NCBI GenBank assembly: GCA_023807065.1
Contig: JAJJLU010000381.1
Span: forward strand, 1-59,202
DNA from: Isotricha intestinalis
Lineage: Eukaryota > Ciliophora > Litostomatea > Vestibuliferida > Isotrichidae
DNA: 59,202 nt
Direction: 5' to 3'
Shown: piece after piece, positions 20,120 through 30,005 of the stretch
Position numbering within the stretch: the stretch's first letter is position 1
Layout of the letters: each line of letters opens with the position of its first letter
Notes under the pieces: generated by a model
Databases searched by the model: none
What the model was told of the DNA's origin: nothing
The model's input: the letters and a program-made list of their open reading frames with translations, nothing else
Position numbers and translations under genes: made by a program

Positions 20120-23100
20120 TTATTTTTTATTTTTCATTAATTTTTCAATTAAAGAAACTATAATTTTTTCATAAATCTCTTCTATTTTTTTAATATGTAG
20201 ATTCATATTTTCTATTAAATTTTTATTAATTCTATTTATTGATTTATTTGTTAAATTTGAGCCTCTTAAAGTAGAAGCATTATGATTATCATAATTTCTA
20301 AAAAAACTAGTAGGATTTTTTAAATTTTCTGATAAACCTTTTAAATTTTTTAAAATTAAATCCATAGTGTCTTTTTTTTTTCTTCCAGAATAATTTTTTT
20401 CTGAGCTTTCATTATTTGAATTATAATTATTTTGAATATTAACATTTAAATTTACATTATAATTATTAATTTGACTGTCATTGAATTTTATTTTATTCAT
20501 TGAGCTTTTTTTAGAATGAGAAATTTTCCTAATTCTAATTTCTGAATCTGATAAATTTTCATTTTCATTGGAAAAATTAATTAAAGGTAAATGAAAGAAT
20601 GAAGTTTTTTTAATAGAATCAAGCATTTTATTATTTTTTTTTTTTGTTTTTTTTTTATCTATATTAAAAGAAGTAACAATATTTAAAGGAGTAGAAGATC
20701 TTCTTTTATTTTTAATTTTCATATAATTTGGTAAATTACTTTTTGATTGAATTGTAGTTTCAAATATTTTTTCTGATTTTTCTTTTGATAAAGAAATATT
20801 TTGTATATTATCTACATTTAAATTATTTTTATTAATATTTCCATTTGAAATATTTAAATCTAAATCGTTTTCATCATTTGATTTAACTTCAATAATATTT
20901 AAATTTTTATCTGAATTTTTATTTGATTTTTTTTCATTTTCCATTTTTAAAGTATTATTATAACTAGTAAAAATATTTTCTTCATGAATAACAGTTAATT
21001 TATTATCAATATTTTCATTTTTTTTCTTAATTGTTTTATTTTCATTTAATGAACTAGAAGAAGATAAATTATTAGAATAATTATTATTTTCTGCTTTTTC
21101 AAATAATAATTTAGCTTTTTTTTCTATTCTAATTGTATTTTTCCAAGATAAATTTAATATTTTTTCAATTTCTTTTGGAAAGTCTTCATATAAAGTAATA
21201 AAATCACTTTTTTTAAAATAAAATAATTCTGAGAATTTAGAATATCCAATAATATCAAAAGGCATTGGAATACTAGAAGTCATATAAATTTCACCAAAAT
21301 GTTCTTTTTCTCTTATTTTTAAAATTTTAATTTTAACATAATTTGTTTCTTTTTGAATTTGAAGAACACCTTTTTTAACCATATAAAATTCTTCAATCAT
21401 ATCTCCTGATTGAATTAAATATTCTCCTTTAATTAAATTTAATTCTTTTAAAAATAAAACTGATTGAATTTTAAATTCATTTGATTGTCCTTTGAAGAAA
21501 TTTATATTATTTAAACTTTCACCATGAATTTCATATAATAAAGCACATTTATAATATTTAGGAAGAGAATTCATTAATAAATTATTATCTTTACTATTAA
21601 TAACAGAAGTATATTTTAAATATCTTAAAACTTTATGATATATTTGTTCAGGAATATGATATTTATTTCTTAATTCATCTAATAAATAAATATTTTTCTT
21701 GTTATTTTTTTCTTTAGTTTGAAAGTCTTCAAATAAAGAAGATAAAATAGAAAGTACCATAGAATATAAGCAAACACCAATAATCATTAAAATAATAGTA
21801 TATAATCTTTCATTATAGGAAAGAGGAGTAACATCACCATAACCAACAGTAATTATAGTAGTTAAACTAAAGTAAAATCCAGAAATATAATTTCTAGTAT
21901 TTGAATCATCAAAATTTGAAGTTGTCCAATTTGGATAATCTGATGAATCTAATAAATATATAAACATACATGTTGATATATGTAATAAAATAAAAAATCC
22001 TACAAAAAATTCTAAAAATGAATATAATGGATTATGCATACTTAATGGTTGAATTATATGCAAATTGATAATTAGTTTATCATAATATAATTCAGAATCT
22101 TTTTCATTAAATGTATATTCATAAAATTTAAATATTCTAATTAATGGTAATATTTTAAAAAAGGAATTTGAATTGTGAAATATACTTAGAAAAGGAAATG
22201 AAATAATTAAATTTTTAAAAAAACTATTTGTGATATAATGATAAACGCATAATTTTAAATTATTAACCATTTTTCCTTCTTCATCGAAAATTCCGATAAA
22301 GAATCCAATAAAAAAATCAATAATGAAAAAAAAATCAATAACAATATGAATTTGAATTGGAATATCAAAATGAAAAGAGAAAGAAAGAGGATAAAAGATA
22401 ATAAGATAGAAAATAAGAATAAAAATAATAAATTTAAAAATAACAAAATAAAAATTTGAAGGATGAATAATATATTTTTCAGAAGAATCAATTTTTATAA
22501 CAATATCATCTGATAATTCACTATCACTTAATTTTTTTTGTCTAAATAAATTTCTATAACCTCCATTTTTATTAATAACATCATTACTTAAATCATCACA
22601 AAAATTATTTGAAATTAAAGATTTATATAAATTTAAAATATCTTTATTTTCTCTTTTTGAATTTTTCATTGAATCTATTGTTTTTTCTAATGGACTTAAT
22701 GAACAAAAAGAATTTGATATATTGAAATTTTTTATTTTTTTCTTTTGAATTATATGAGAATGAAATGGATTTTTTTTTAAATTTTGAGTTATATTTGGAG
22801 ATAATTTAAAATCTTTTTTATTTCTATTTACTATAATTGTACTTTGTACTTTTTTTTTATTTACTATTTTTTCTAAATCTATTTTTTGAGACTTTTTCTT
22901 TGGAGGAATTTTTAAATTCTTTCTTAAATATGTTGATATGTAATTTGATTCTTTATTTAATTCATTCATTGATATTTTATATGAAGAAATTTGAGATACT
23001 TTTTTTTTTGGGATTATCATTTTATTTTTATTTGATTCATTATCTAGGTTTAATATACTTGTCTTTTGAATTTTGTTTCCCTTTAAATTATATGATATTC

Positions 23101-23161
23101 TTTCTTGGTTTTTTGAAAGAGGAGATGAAGAAAAAGTTAATTTGTTTGAATATTTTTTCAT
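20120..23161 (-). CDS. Voltage-gated K+ channel with CNBD-like domain (EAG/HCN/CNG type)
   Basis: The 1013-residue channel has a basic, disordered N terminus of about 225 residues. Six membrane segments span about 230-480, with a pore helix and filter TVGYGDVTP, which is potassium selective. The fourth segment has a modest set of basic residues (ILPLIRIFKF). A C-linker and cyclic-nucleotide-binding-like fold follow (about 545-660, with GEYLIQSGD and HFGEIYM). The phosphate-binding cassette lacks the Arg that grips cAMP or cGMP, reading SSIPMPFDIIG after GEI. Nucleotide gating is therefore doubtful, as in EAG channels. The last 330 residues are Asn/Ser/Lys-rich. Ciliates typically have many such channels for ciliary control. 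Confidence 0.88.
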   Translation of the reverse strand: MKKYSNKLTFSSSPLSKNQERISYNLKGNKIQKTSILNLDNESNKNKMIIPKKKVSQISSYKISMNELNKESNYISTYLRKNLKIPPKKKSQKIDLEKIVNKKKVQSTIIVNRNKKDFKLSPNITQNLKKNPFHSHIIQKKKIKNFNISNSFCSLSPLEKTIDSMKNSKRENKDILNLYKSLISNNFCDDLSNDVINKNGGYRNLFRQKKLSDSELSDDIVIKIDSSEKYIIHPSNFYFVIFKFIIFILIFYLIIFYPLSFSFHFDIPIQIHIVIDFFFIIDFFIGFFIGIFDEEGKMVNNLKLCVYHYITNSFFKNLIISFPFLSIFHNSNSFFKILPLIRIFKFYEYTFNEKDSELYYDKLIINLHIIQPLSMHNPLYSFLEFFVGFFILLHISTCMFIYLLDSSDYPNWTTSNFDDSNTRNYISGFYFSLTTIITVGYGDVTPLSYNERLYTIILMIIGVCLYSMVLSILSSLFEDFQTKEKNNKKNIYLLDELRNKYHIPEQIYHKVLRYLKYTSVINSKDNNLLMNSLPKYYKCALLYEIHGESLNNINFFKGQSNEFKIQSVLFLKELNLIKGEYLIQSGDMIEEFYMVKKGVLQIQKETNYVKIKILKIREKEHFGEIYMTSSIPMPFDIIGYSKFSELFYFKKSDFITLYEDFPKEIEKILNLSWKNTIRIEKKAKLLFEKAENNNYSNNLSSSSSLNENKTIKKKNENIDNKLTVIHEENIFTSYNNTLKMENEKKSNKNSDKNLNIIEVKSNDENDLDLNISNGNINKNNLNVDNIQNISLSKEKSEKIFETTIQSKSNLPNYMKIKNKRRSSTPLNIVTSFNIDKKKTKKKNNKMLDSIKKTSFFHLPLINFSNENENLSDSEIRIRKISHSKKSSMNKIKFNDSQINNYNVNLNVNIQNNYNSNNESSEKNYSGRKKKDTMDLILKNLKGLSENLKNPTSFFRNYDNHNASTLRGSNLTNKSINRINKNLIENMNLHIKKIEEIYEKIIVSLIEKLMKNKK

Positions 23162-23300
23162 TTTTTTTGTTATTCATATAAAATTATTATATTTTTGTTT
23201 TTTTTAGAATAGTTTTTTTAATATTTTTTAAAAAGAAATAAATATAAATTTAATCATCATAAATAATAAAATAATGAACTAAAAAAAAAAAAAAATATTT

Positions 23301-24374
23301 TCACTTTTTATACTTAATAATATTATCATCATCATTATTATTATTATTATTATTATTTTTTCCAGTATCTTTATCATTATCTTTAATATTTTCCATTTCA
23401 CTTTCTTTTCTTAGAGTATCATTTTCATAATCGTAATCTTCTTTCCTTAAATGTAAATAAGATTTATTAATAGAGAAGCAAAGTAATCTACAAGAATGAT
23501 AACCACAAAATAAACTAAAAGGATTAAAACCAGGAGGTTTATACCATTTTTTTTTAAAATATTCATAAAAAGTTGTGTTAGTGAAAATTAAATAAGTATG
23601 TAAAAAATATAATTTTCCAAGGAAAAAAATAAGAAACATAACATCGAAGAAAATAACAAAAGAAAAAGTAACATAGACTAAAATATTATATTTTTTAATT
23701 TTCATATCACTTAATCTTTGAAAGCAAATAAAATAAACAGAATAAGCACATTGGAAAAAAGCATTTAAAATAAGAGAAAAGATTAAAAAATAAAAAAATC
23801 TATGATTTCTAACACCAATACAATTTCCTAACCAAAGACAATGATGATCAAATCTTCTGACACAATTATCACAAGTTGCACAATGAGAACATCTTGGAGG
23901 ACGAAATAAATTACAAGAATAACAAAAAGGTAAATTTTGAATATGACCATTTATTATATATCTAATTATATTTTTTTTTGGATTATAATTTGAATATTCA
24001 TTATGTCTCTCTAATATTCCTGGGTCTGTAAATCCCCCTCTAATTAAATTATATATTGATATTATGTATAACAGTGTTGTTATTATTATTGCAGCTAGAG
24101 ATTTTTTATATGGAGATTCAAGCTAAATGTTATATATAATATTTATATATTTTTGTTTTTTACTTTTATGTTTATTGATAAAAATACTGAAAATGGAATT
24201 GTTAGTAATATTAATGAATAAAATATATGGTAATATTGATTTCCTGATATAAAACGGTTTTTACACCATATTTTATTGTTTCCTATGTTTTGATTTGGAT
24301 CAAAATTTAATGCTTCTTGTGTTTGTAACTTTGTTAGGTTATATATTTTTTTTTACTTTTTCTTTTGAACCCAT
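23301..24374 (-). CDS. DHHC palmitoyltransferase (3 exons)
   Basis: The gene is rebuilt from three exons: 24357-24374 (six codons), 24164-24328 and 23301-24122, joined across introns of 28 and 41 nt, for 334 residues. The Cys-rich domain reads CYSCNLFRPPRCSHC, CATCDNC, then RRFDHHCLWLGNCIG. That is the full zinc-binding set and the DHHC catalytic Cys of protein S-acyltransferases. Two membrane helices precede the Cys-rich domain and two follow. The C-terminal tail has an acidic Asn/Asp run. The enzyme transfers palmitate to cytosolic Cys on membrane proteins; a candidate substrate, a protein starting MGVCSS, is encoded a few genes away. Confidence 0.88.
24123..24163 (-). other. Intron 2, 41 nt (DHHC gene)
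   Basis: On the minus strand it begins GTAAAAAAC and ends CATTTAG. Splicing joins INIK to LESPYKK in phase 0. It is the longest intron placed in the window. Confidence 0.82.
24329..24356 (-). other. Intron 1, 28 nt (DHHC gene)
   Basis: On the minus strand it begins GTAAAA and ends ACAAAG. It sits after only six codons (MGSKEK). Reading through it meets a TAA, and removing it opens the frame into LQTQEALNF. Confidence 0.75.
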
Positions 24375-24441
24375 TTTTTTAATAAAAAAATATTTTTTAA
24401 AATATTTATTTTTATATATTTTTTCTAATAATAATCTTTAA

Positions 24442-25026
24442 TTAAGAAAAAGACTTTTTTTTTAAAAATTCTTCTTTTTGAATTTGGATTTTTGGTTTTC
24501 CTTTAATTGCTTTACTCATAAAAGTAGAAAAGTCTTCATAAGGTTGCTCATATAATATTTTCTTTTTTTTAATGGGAGTGTAACCAGAATGTAAATATTT
24601 ATTTTCATTTATTTTTTTTTTATTTAATAATGTATTAAAATCTTCTTTAATTTGATTATTTACATTTATATTATATTCTTTTTCTTCTTTTAATTTCATT
24701 TGTTCTCTTTCTAATCTACAATAACTTTTTTTTAAATCTCCTAAACTTCCCCATTCATTATTATTTTGATTTAATAATAATATTTTTCTTTCTATATAAG
24801 TTTTACCTTCTAAATTTATATTATTAATTTTTTTTATTTCTTCTTTTTTATTTATATTGATTTTATCTAATATATTATATATTATATCTTTTATCATTAT
24901 TTCTTTGTATTGTTCTTTTAAATTTTCTTTCTTTTCTTCTTTTATTAATTTATTTTTATTTTCTGTTTCTATTTTTAATTTCATTTCTTCTTCAAATAAT
25001 AATTCTTCAAAAGTTTTTTCTGACAT
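24442..25026 (-). CDS. Unknown coiled-coil protein
   Basis: A 194-residue protein rich in Glu, Lys and Asn with long helices and no membrane segment. I recognise no domain. It carries the motif EWGSLGDLKKSY at about residue 91, which resembles HYKSLGNLRTDY in the next gene upstream on the same strand. The ends are basic. Confidence 0.55.
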   Translation of the reverse strand: MSEKTFEELLFEEEMKLKIETENKNKLIKEEKKENLKEQYKEIMIKDIIYNILDKININKKEEIKKINNINLEGKTYIERKILLLNQNNNEWGSLGDLKKSYCRLEREQMKLKEEKEYNINVNNQIKEDFNTLLNKKKINENKYLHSGYTPIKKKKILYEQPYEDFSTFMSKAIKGKPKIQIQKEEFLKKKSFS

Positions 25027-25276
25027 TTTATTAATTAAATTTAATTTTTTATATTTTTGAAAAATAATTAATTTAATTATTCCAAATTTCCTTTTTTAAT
25101 TCTAATATATATCTATAGATATTATATATTAATAGAATCTATATTTTTCTTATTTTTGGTATATAATATATTACATATATGAAACAAAGTTTGACATCAT
25201 TATTATTTTTAAATTATATTCACGATACTATAATATTAACCAAATAAGATATATTTTTATATTTTATAATATTGTT

Positions 25277-26143
25277 TTAAGTCATTTTGGAACACATTTT
25301 AGTTTTTTTAAAAGGATTAATTTTATCTCCAATATATATAATTCCATTTTTTTTTTCTTTCTCTTTTATTTCCTTTTCATTAAAATTAAAACAGGTAGAA
25401 GAAATCATATAAATTTGAGTATTTTGATATATGTTTCTATAAACATAATTACTACTTTTATATATTCTATTTTTTGAAGAAGCAATTCCATAACTTTTTT
25501 TATCATTTATATTAGAAGAATAAGTTATGGGAGAATTTTCAATAATTGGATTTTCAAATTTTAAATAATCTTTATTTTTAATTTTTTTTTTATAATCTGT
25601 TCTTAAATTTCCAAGAGATTTATAATGTGGATTTAAATAAAATAAAGTTGAACATTTTTTATAATTTTGCTTTCTAAGAATAATATCAATTAAATTTTGT
25701 GCTTTTTGTCTTAAATTTTGCATTGAAAATTTTATTTTGTCTTCTTCTTGATTATTAAATAAATTTAAAGGAGAATCTGATTTATTATTATTATTATTTT
25801 CTAATGGTAATGATAATCTATCATAAAATGTTTTATTTTTTTTCTCTGATATTAATATTTTATTTATTGTTCTAAACACTTCCATAAATGATAATTGAAT
25901 TTCATCTTTTTTTTCTACGTTTGAATCATCAAAAAATAATTTTTTTTGATTATCTTTTATTTCTATTCTATCATATTCTATTGTATTTTTAATATTTATT
26001 TGAATATTACTATAGGAATTATATAGATTTAAAGGAGACATTGTGTTTATTAAAACTTTGGATTTTATAAATTTTTCCACATCTGATTCACTTTTTAATA
26101 ATAGTTTTGTTCTAACTTCATTTGCTTTGATTTTAATTTTCAT
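25277..26143 (-). CDS. Unknown basic protein
   Basis: A 288-residue, Lys/Asn-rich soluble protein without a recognised domain. The middle is mostly disordered. A short segment at about residue 174, HYKSLGNLRTDYKKK, matches in pattern a motif in the neighbouring coiled-coil gene, so the two may be distant paralogues or bind the same partner. The C terminus is strongly basic with two Cys. Confidence 0.5.
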   Translation of the reverse strand: MKIKIKANEVRTKLLLKSESDVEKFIKSKVLINTMSPLNLYNSYSNIQINIKNTIEYDRIEIKDNQKKLFFDDSNVEKKDEIQLSFMEVFRTINKILISEKKNKTFYDRLSLPLENNNNNKSDSPLNLFNNQEEDKIKFSMQNLRQKAQNLIDIILRKQNYKKCSTLFYLNPHYKSLGNLRTDYKKKIKNKDYLKFENPIIENSPITYSSNINDKKSYGIASSKNRIYKSSNYVYRNIYQNTQIYMISSTCFNFNEKEIKEKEKKNGIIYIGDKINPFKKTKMCSKMT

Positions 26144-26356
26144 TTTTATTATTTATTAAAAACAAATAAATATATAAATAATGTAGAATTATTTTAAATA
26201 GAAAAGTCATTATATATTAATTTTATAAAAAAACATTAAAAGAATTATAAAATATTTTCGATTGAATTTCTGACTTTGATATTTGTTTTTATTTTATTTT
26301 AAATTATTTATGTTTTATTTAATTTGTTTTTAAATTTATTATTTCTTTTATTTTAT

Positions 26357-27022
26357 TTATAAATTATCATTATATTCTTTTTTCTTTCCTATATAGTTAT
26401 AAGCAGAATTTTTAAAATCAAAAATCCAAGAATAAGCATTTTCTTTGACTTTTTTAATTATATCATAAGCACAATTTGAAGTATTATTTTTAATATGATT
26501 ATAATAATAATTAGCTTTCCCAAATAAACTTTCATTATTTTTTTTATTAATTTCTTCAATTTCATAGATTAAATCTTGACTAATATTTTCACTTGGTTTT
26601 AATATATCTTCTTGTTTTGGCATAACAGGACACTTAATATTATAAACTTCACTTTTAATTGCATTTCTATGAAATTCTAATAAATTGGAACAATATAATA
26701 TAATTTTTTCTATTTTATTTTTATTTAAAGAATATAAATTTAAAAGCTCATTTAATCTTTTATTACCTCCTTTTTCAATATATCTTATTTCATTTTCATT
26801 TATTTTATCAATGAAAATTGAATATATTTTAGATATTGAATTACCAAATTTTTTATGTTCTTTTGCACAAGATGAACATAAAAAAATTGAATTATTTAAA
26901 CTTACAAAAGAAGAATTATTTTTTTCACAATCAAAACATATTTTATTATCTTTAATTTTTAATAAATTTTCAATTATTGGATGCGAATATTCTGTGTTTG
27001 CTGTTTTTGGAAAAATAAACAT
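26357..27022 (-). CDS. ArfGAP-like zinc-finger protein, finger Arg missing
   Basis: A 221-residue protein with an ArfGAP zinc finger at about residues 15-70. The ligands are spaced C-x2-C-x16-C-x2-C (CFDC, then CSSC), followed by the family's HxxxG pattern as HKKFGNSISKIYS. In active ArfGAPs the residue after that His is the Arg finger (HR); here it is Lys (HK). The rest of the protein is helical with no second domain. Arf GTPase-activating proteins control coat vesicle formation. Loss of the Arg suggests weak or no catalysis, with possible Arf binding. Confidence 0.72.
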   Translation of the reverse strand: MFIFPKTANTEYSHPIIENLLKIKDNKICFDCEKNNSSFVSLNNSIFLCSSCAKEHKKFGNSISKIYSIFIDKINENEIRYIEKGGNKRLNELLNLYSLNKNKIEKIILYCSNLLEFHRNAIKSEVYNIKCPVMPKQEDILKPSENISQDLIYEIEEINKKNNESLFGKANYYYNHIKNNTSNCAYDIIKKVKENAYSWIFDFKNSAYNYIGKKKEYNDNL

Positions 27023-27097
27023 ATTTTATTTTAAATCAAAAAGTAAATATAATTATAAATTTATAATATAATAAAATAATATTAAATTTATATAAAG

Positions 27098-29578
27098 TTA
27101 ATTAGTATCATCACTTGTTGGAAGTAAAACTGTAACAATTGGATATTCAATATATTTTGAATTAGTAATTTTTTCTTTCCAATTTATAAAATTTTGATTA
27201 AAAGTATTATATTCTGTTAAAATTAATTCATTATGTTTTGAAATAAATTCTTTTTTTTCAATGAAATAATCATGTATTTTTTTATCTAAATAAACATCAA
27301 TTTTATCTTTTATTTTATATCCTAATATATAAAATAAAATTTTAAAAAATAAAAATCTGATTTTCCAACTCCAATGTAATATAAACATTTCATAATTTTT
27401 ATTTATAATATTAATGACAAACCATTTTAAATGATCTAAATTCATTAAATGAGAATCATAATAATATAACCATAACATTTTACAAATGATTAAAGAATTA
27501 TCAAAAGTAATAATTAAATTTACTGCTTTTTCTAAAACAGTAAAATCGAATTGGATTTTAAAACTATCTTTTAAAGATTCTGAATTTAATATTTTATGAA
27601 TAATATCAAAAGTTGTAAAGACACTTAAAGTATCATAAATATTTGTTTTTAATATTAATGAAGTTATCAATTTATTTATTAAAAAGTAATTTTTAGAATA
27701 ATAACAAATTAAATCTGAGAAATTTATTTGTAATGAAGAAATATTTTTTTTTTGAAATATATTTATACAAGAATGTAAAATTAATTTAAATTCTTTACTA
27801 AAATTAATTGAAAGAGGGAAAATATTTAAATTAGTGAATTTTCTAGATAATAAATTTTTAGAGAAATTATAAAAAAAAGAACTTTTATCAATAATATTAT
27901 AAAATATTTCATTTGGTTTAATAGTATAATCATCAAAAATTTGGAAAGTATTTTTACTTAAATAAGTAGTTACTTTTTTATCATTATATATATCATAAAA
28001 ATAATTATCACTTTCATTATTTAAAGAATTAATATAATTTGAATAAATTTCATCATCTAAAATAATTGCTTTCATAATTAATTTCCTAAAAAATTGATAT
28101 CTATAAAAGAAAATAGCATAAATATCTTCAAGAGGAAAAATCATTGTTTGTCTTATTTTATCCTTAATTAACATATTAATTCTTAAAACAATTAAAATAT
28201 ATTCATTATATTTATCCACTAATTGAGGATATTCTAAATAATATTTTTCAAAAATATTAAACAAAATTTCATTGTCTAATTCTTCTCTTTGAATAATATT
28301 TTTAATTAATTCTAAAAGTTCAGTTATAAAAGTAGTATTTTTACTAAAAGAAAGTAATTGATAAACTTCATTAATTAAATCAAATAAAATTTCAATAATA
28401 ATTTTCATTTCTTCATAACAATCATAAAAATATAAATAAAAATTATTGGATACACTTTTTAAAAGAATACTTCTAATATCGCTTATTATTATTGTAAGTT
28501 TTTGAGTATTAGATTTATCTGTGTTTTTTAATGATTGAAATAAACTATGAAGATTTGGATAAATAACTAAATATTCTACATTTTTACTTTTATTCATTGA
28601 ATGTTTTATATTTAAATATAATGAATAAGGATATTTTTTTAAACCTTCTTCTGTAAAAATATAATTTTGAATTTGAGAAATAAAAGGTAAGTTTTCTATT
28701 ATTAATTTATCTCCTTTATTATTTGTTTTTTCTAATTTATTGAAATTATTCACATAAGTATTTTCTTTTTTTGGATTTTTTTCTATAATATAATTTTGAA
28801 ATTCTAATATTTCTTTTCCTTTATTTTCTATTATTTCATTTTTTAAATTATCAAGTGAAATATTATCATTATTCGTTCCTTTATCAATTGATAAATAAGA
28901 ATTTTTAAATTCATTAATTGTTAAATCTTCAATATTTAAAGAATTATTATCTTTAGAATAAAGAGTATTATTATTTATTTCAATAAATATTTTATCATCT
29001 TTTTTTATATCATTTGATAAATAATTTACTATAATATTACTTGCTTGATTAATTTCAACTTTAAAATTAATTCTTCCTTTTTTATTTCCTAAATTTAAAT
29101 CGTAATCTTTAGTTCCATATAATAAAGTAAAGCAATTAATTTTAATAATAGAATAAATCTTACTTTTTTTACAATGTTCTTCAATTTTACTATTAATTAC
29201 ATTAATATCTGTTTCAGTAATATTTAATTCTTCTAAAATTTCAATTTCTAAATAACTTATTTTTAAATCATTAATTTTAATATCATAAAATTGGTCATTA
29301 ATATCAAAAAAAAAATGAGGATCTTTTGAAAAAGAAGTCATATTAGGATATTCTTTTCTTAAAAAATAAATTTTTGAAATAAATAAGCTTTTACCGTTTT
29401 TTGAATTACATTTTAAATTGAATGTTTTAAAATCATAAAAATGAAAGCGAAAATTAATGAATAAATTATCATTTATTTTTATAAGAGATAAATTATCATT
29501 ATTATAATATTTAATTATATCTCTTTTTTGGTTATTAGATCTTATCTGAGTTGATTTTTCAGATGAACAAACTCCCAT
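27098..29578 (-). CDS. Large unknown protein with N-myristoylation-type start
   Basis: An 826-residue protein starting MGVCSSEKS. Gly2, Ser6 and a nearby Cys4 are what dual N-myristoylation and palmitoylation sites look like, so peripheral membrane attachment is likely. Residues 40-190 are strand-rich and could hold a C2-like fold. The C-terminal 500 residues are helical and may form an armadillo/HEAT-like solenoid. No catalytic motif is seen. It diverges from the PKA-like kinase gene. Confidence 0.6.
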   Translation of the reverse strand: MGVCSSEKSTQIRSNNQKRDIIKYYNNDNLSLIKINDNLFINFRFHFYDFKTFNLKCNSKNGKSLFISKIYFLRKEYPNMTSFSKDPHFFFDINDQFYDIKINDLKISYLEIEILEELNITETDINVINSKIEEHCKKSKIYSIIKINCFTLLYGTKDYDLNLGNKKGRINFKVEINQASNIIVNYLSNDIKKDDKIFIEINNNTLYSKDNNSLNIEDLTINEFKNSYLSIDKGTNNDNISLDNLKNEIIENKGKEILEFQNYIIEKNPKKENTYVNNFNKLEKTNNKGDKLIIENLPFISQIQNYIFTEEGLKKYPYSLYLNIKHSMNKSKNVEYLVIYPNLHSLFQSLKNTDKSNTQKLTIIISDIRSILLKSVSNNFYLYFYDCYEEMKIIIEILFDLINEVYQLLSFSKNTTFITELLELIKNIIQREELDNEILFNIFEKYYLEYPQLVDKYNEYILIVLRINMLIKDKIRQTMIFPLEDIYAIFFYRYQFFRKLIMKAIILDDEIYSNYINSLNNESDNYFYDIYNDKKVTTYLSKNTFQIFDDYTIKPNEIFYNIIDKSSFFYNFSKNLLSRKFTNLNIFPLSINFSKEFKLILHSCINIFQKKNISSLQINFSDLICYYSKNYFLINKLITSLILKTNIYDTLSVFTTFDIIHKILNSESLKDSFKIQFDFTVLEKAVNLIITFDNSLIICKMLWLYYYDSHLMNLDHLKWFVINIINKNYEMFILHWSWKIRFLFFKILFYILGYKIKDKIDVYLDKKIHDYFIEKKEFISKHNELILTEYNTFNQNFINWKEKITNSKYIEYPIVTVLLPTSDDTN

Positions 29579-30005
29579 CTAATGAATATAAATTAAATAT
29601 ATTTAATGGAAGATTTATTTTCTTGAAATTAAATTTTTGAATTATTATATTTTCAATTTTCAAAAGTTTTTTTCCTTAAATTTCATTCTTTCAGTTTTTT
29701 GAATTTTGAATTTTGTTTTTTTCATTTTCAATGTTTTTATGATTTTGATTCTATTGTTAATTGTTTTTATTAATTGAAAAAAATTTAAAAATAAATACAA
29801 ATTTTTTTTATTTAATATAATAAAAAGCATTATTTCTTATAAATAAAAAGTAAATAATTAAACGATTGTATTTTTAATATTTACTTTATTGTTTTTTTTC
29901 ATTTGAAAAAAAATATATATATTTTTTATCATATGATAAAATATCTATTTAATTATTTAATTTAAAACTCCTTTGAAATAAAAGAAAATTTTTAATTAAA
30001 AAAAA
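29579..30005. other. Divergent intergenic region, AT-rich
   Basis: This 427-base gap separates the block of minus-strand genes on the left from the block of plus-strand genes on the right, so both promoters should lie here. It contains T-rich tracts and the repeated phrase TTTTGAATTTTG near 29697-29715. I see no RNA gene. Confidence 0.5.

Noticed and set aside
29697..29715. Short TTTTGAATTTTG repeat as a regulatory element
   Set aside because: It is too short and too AT-rich to separate from background in this spacer.
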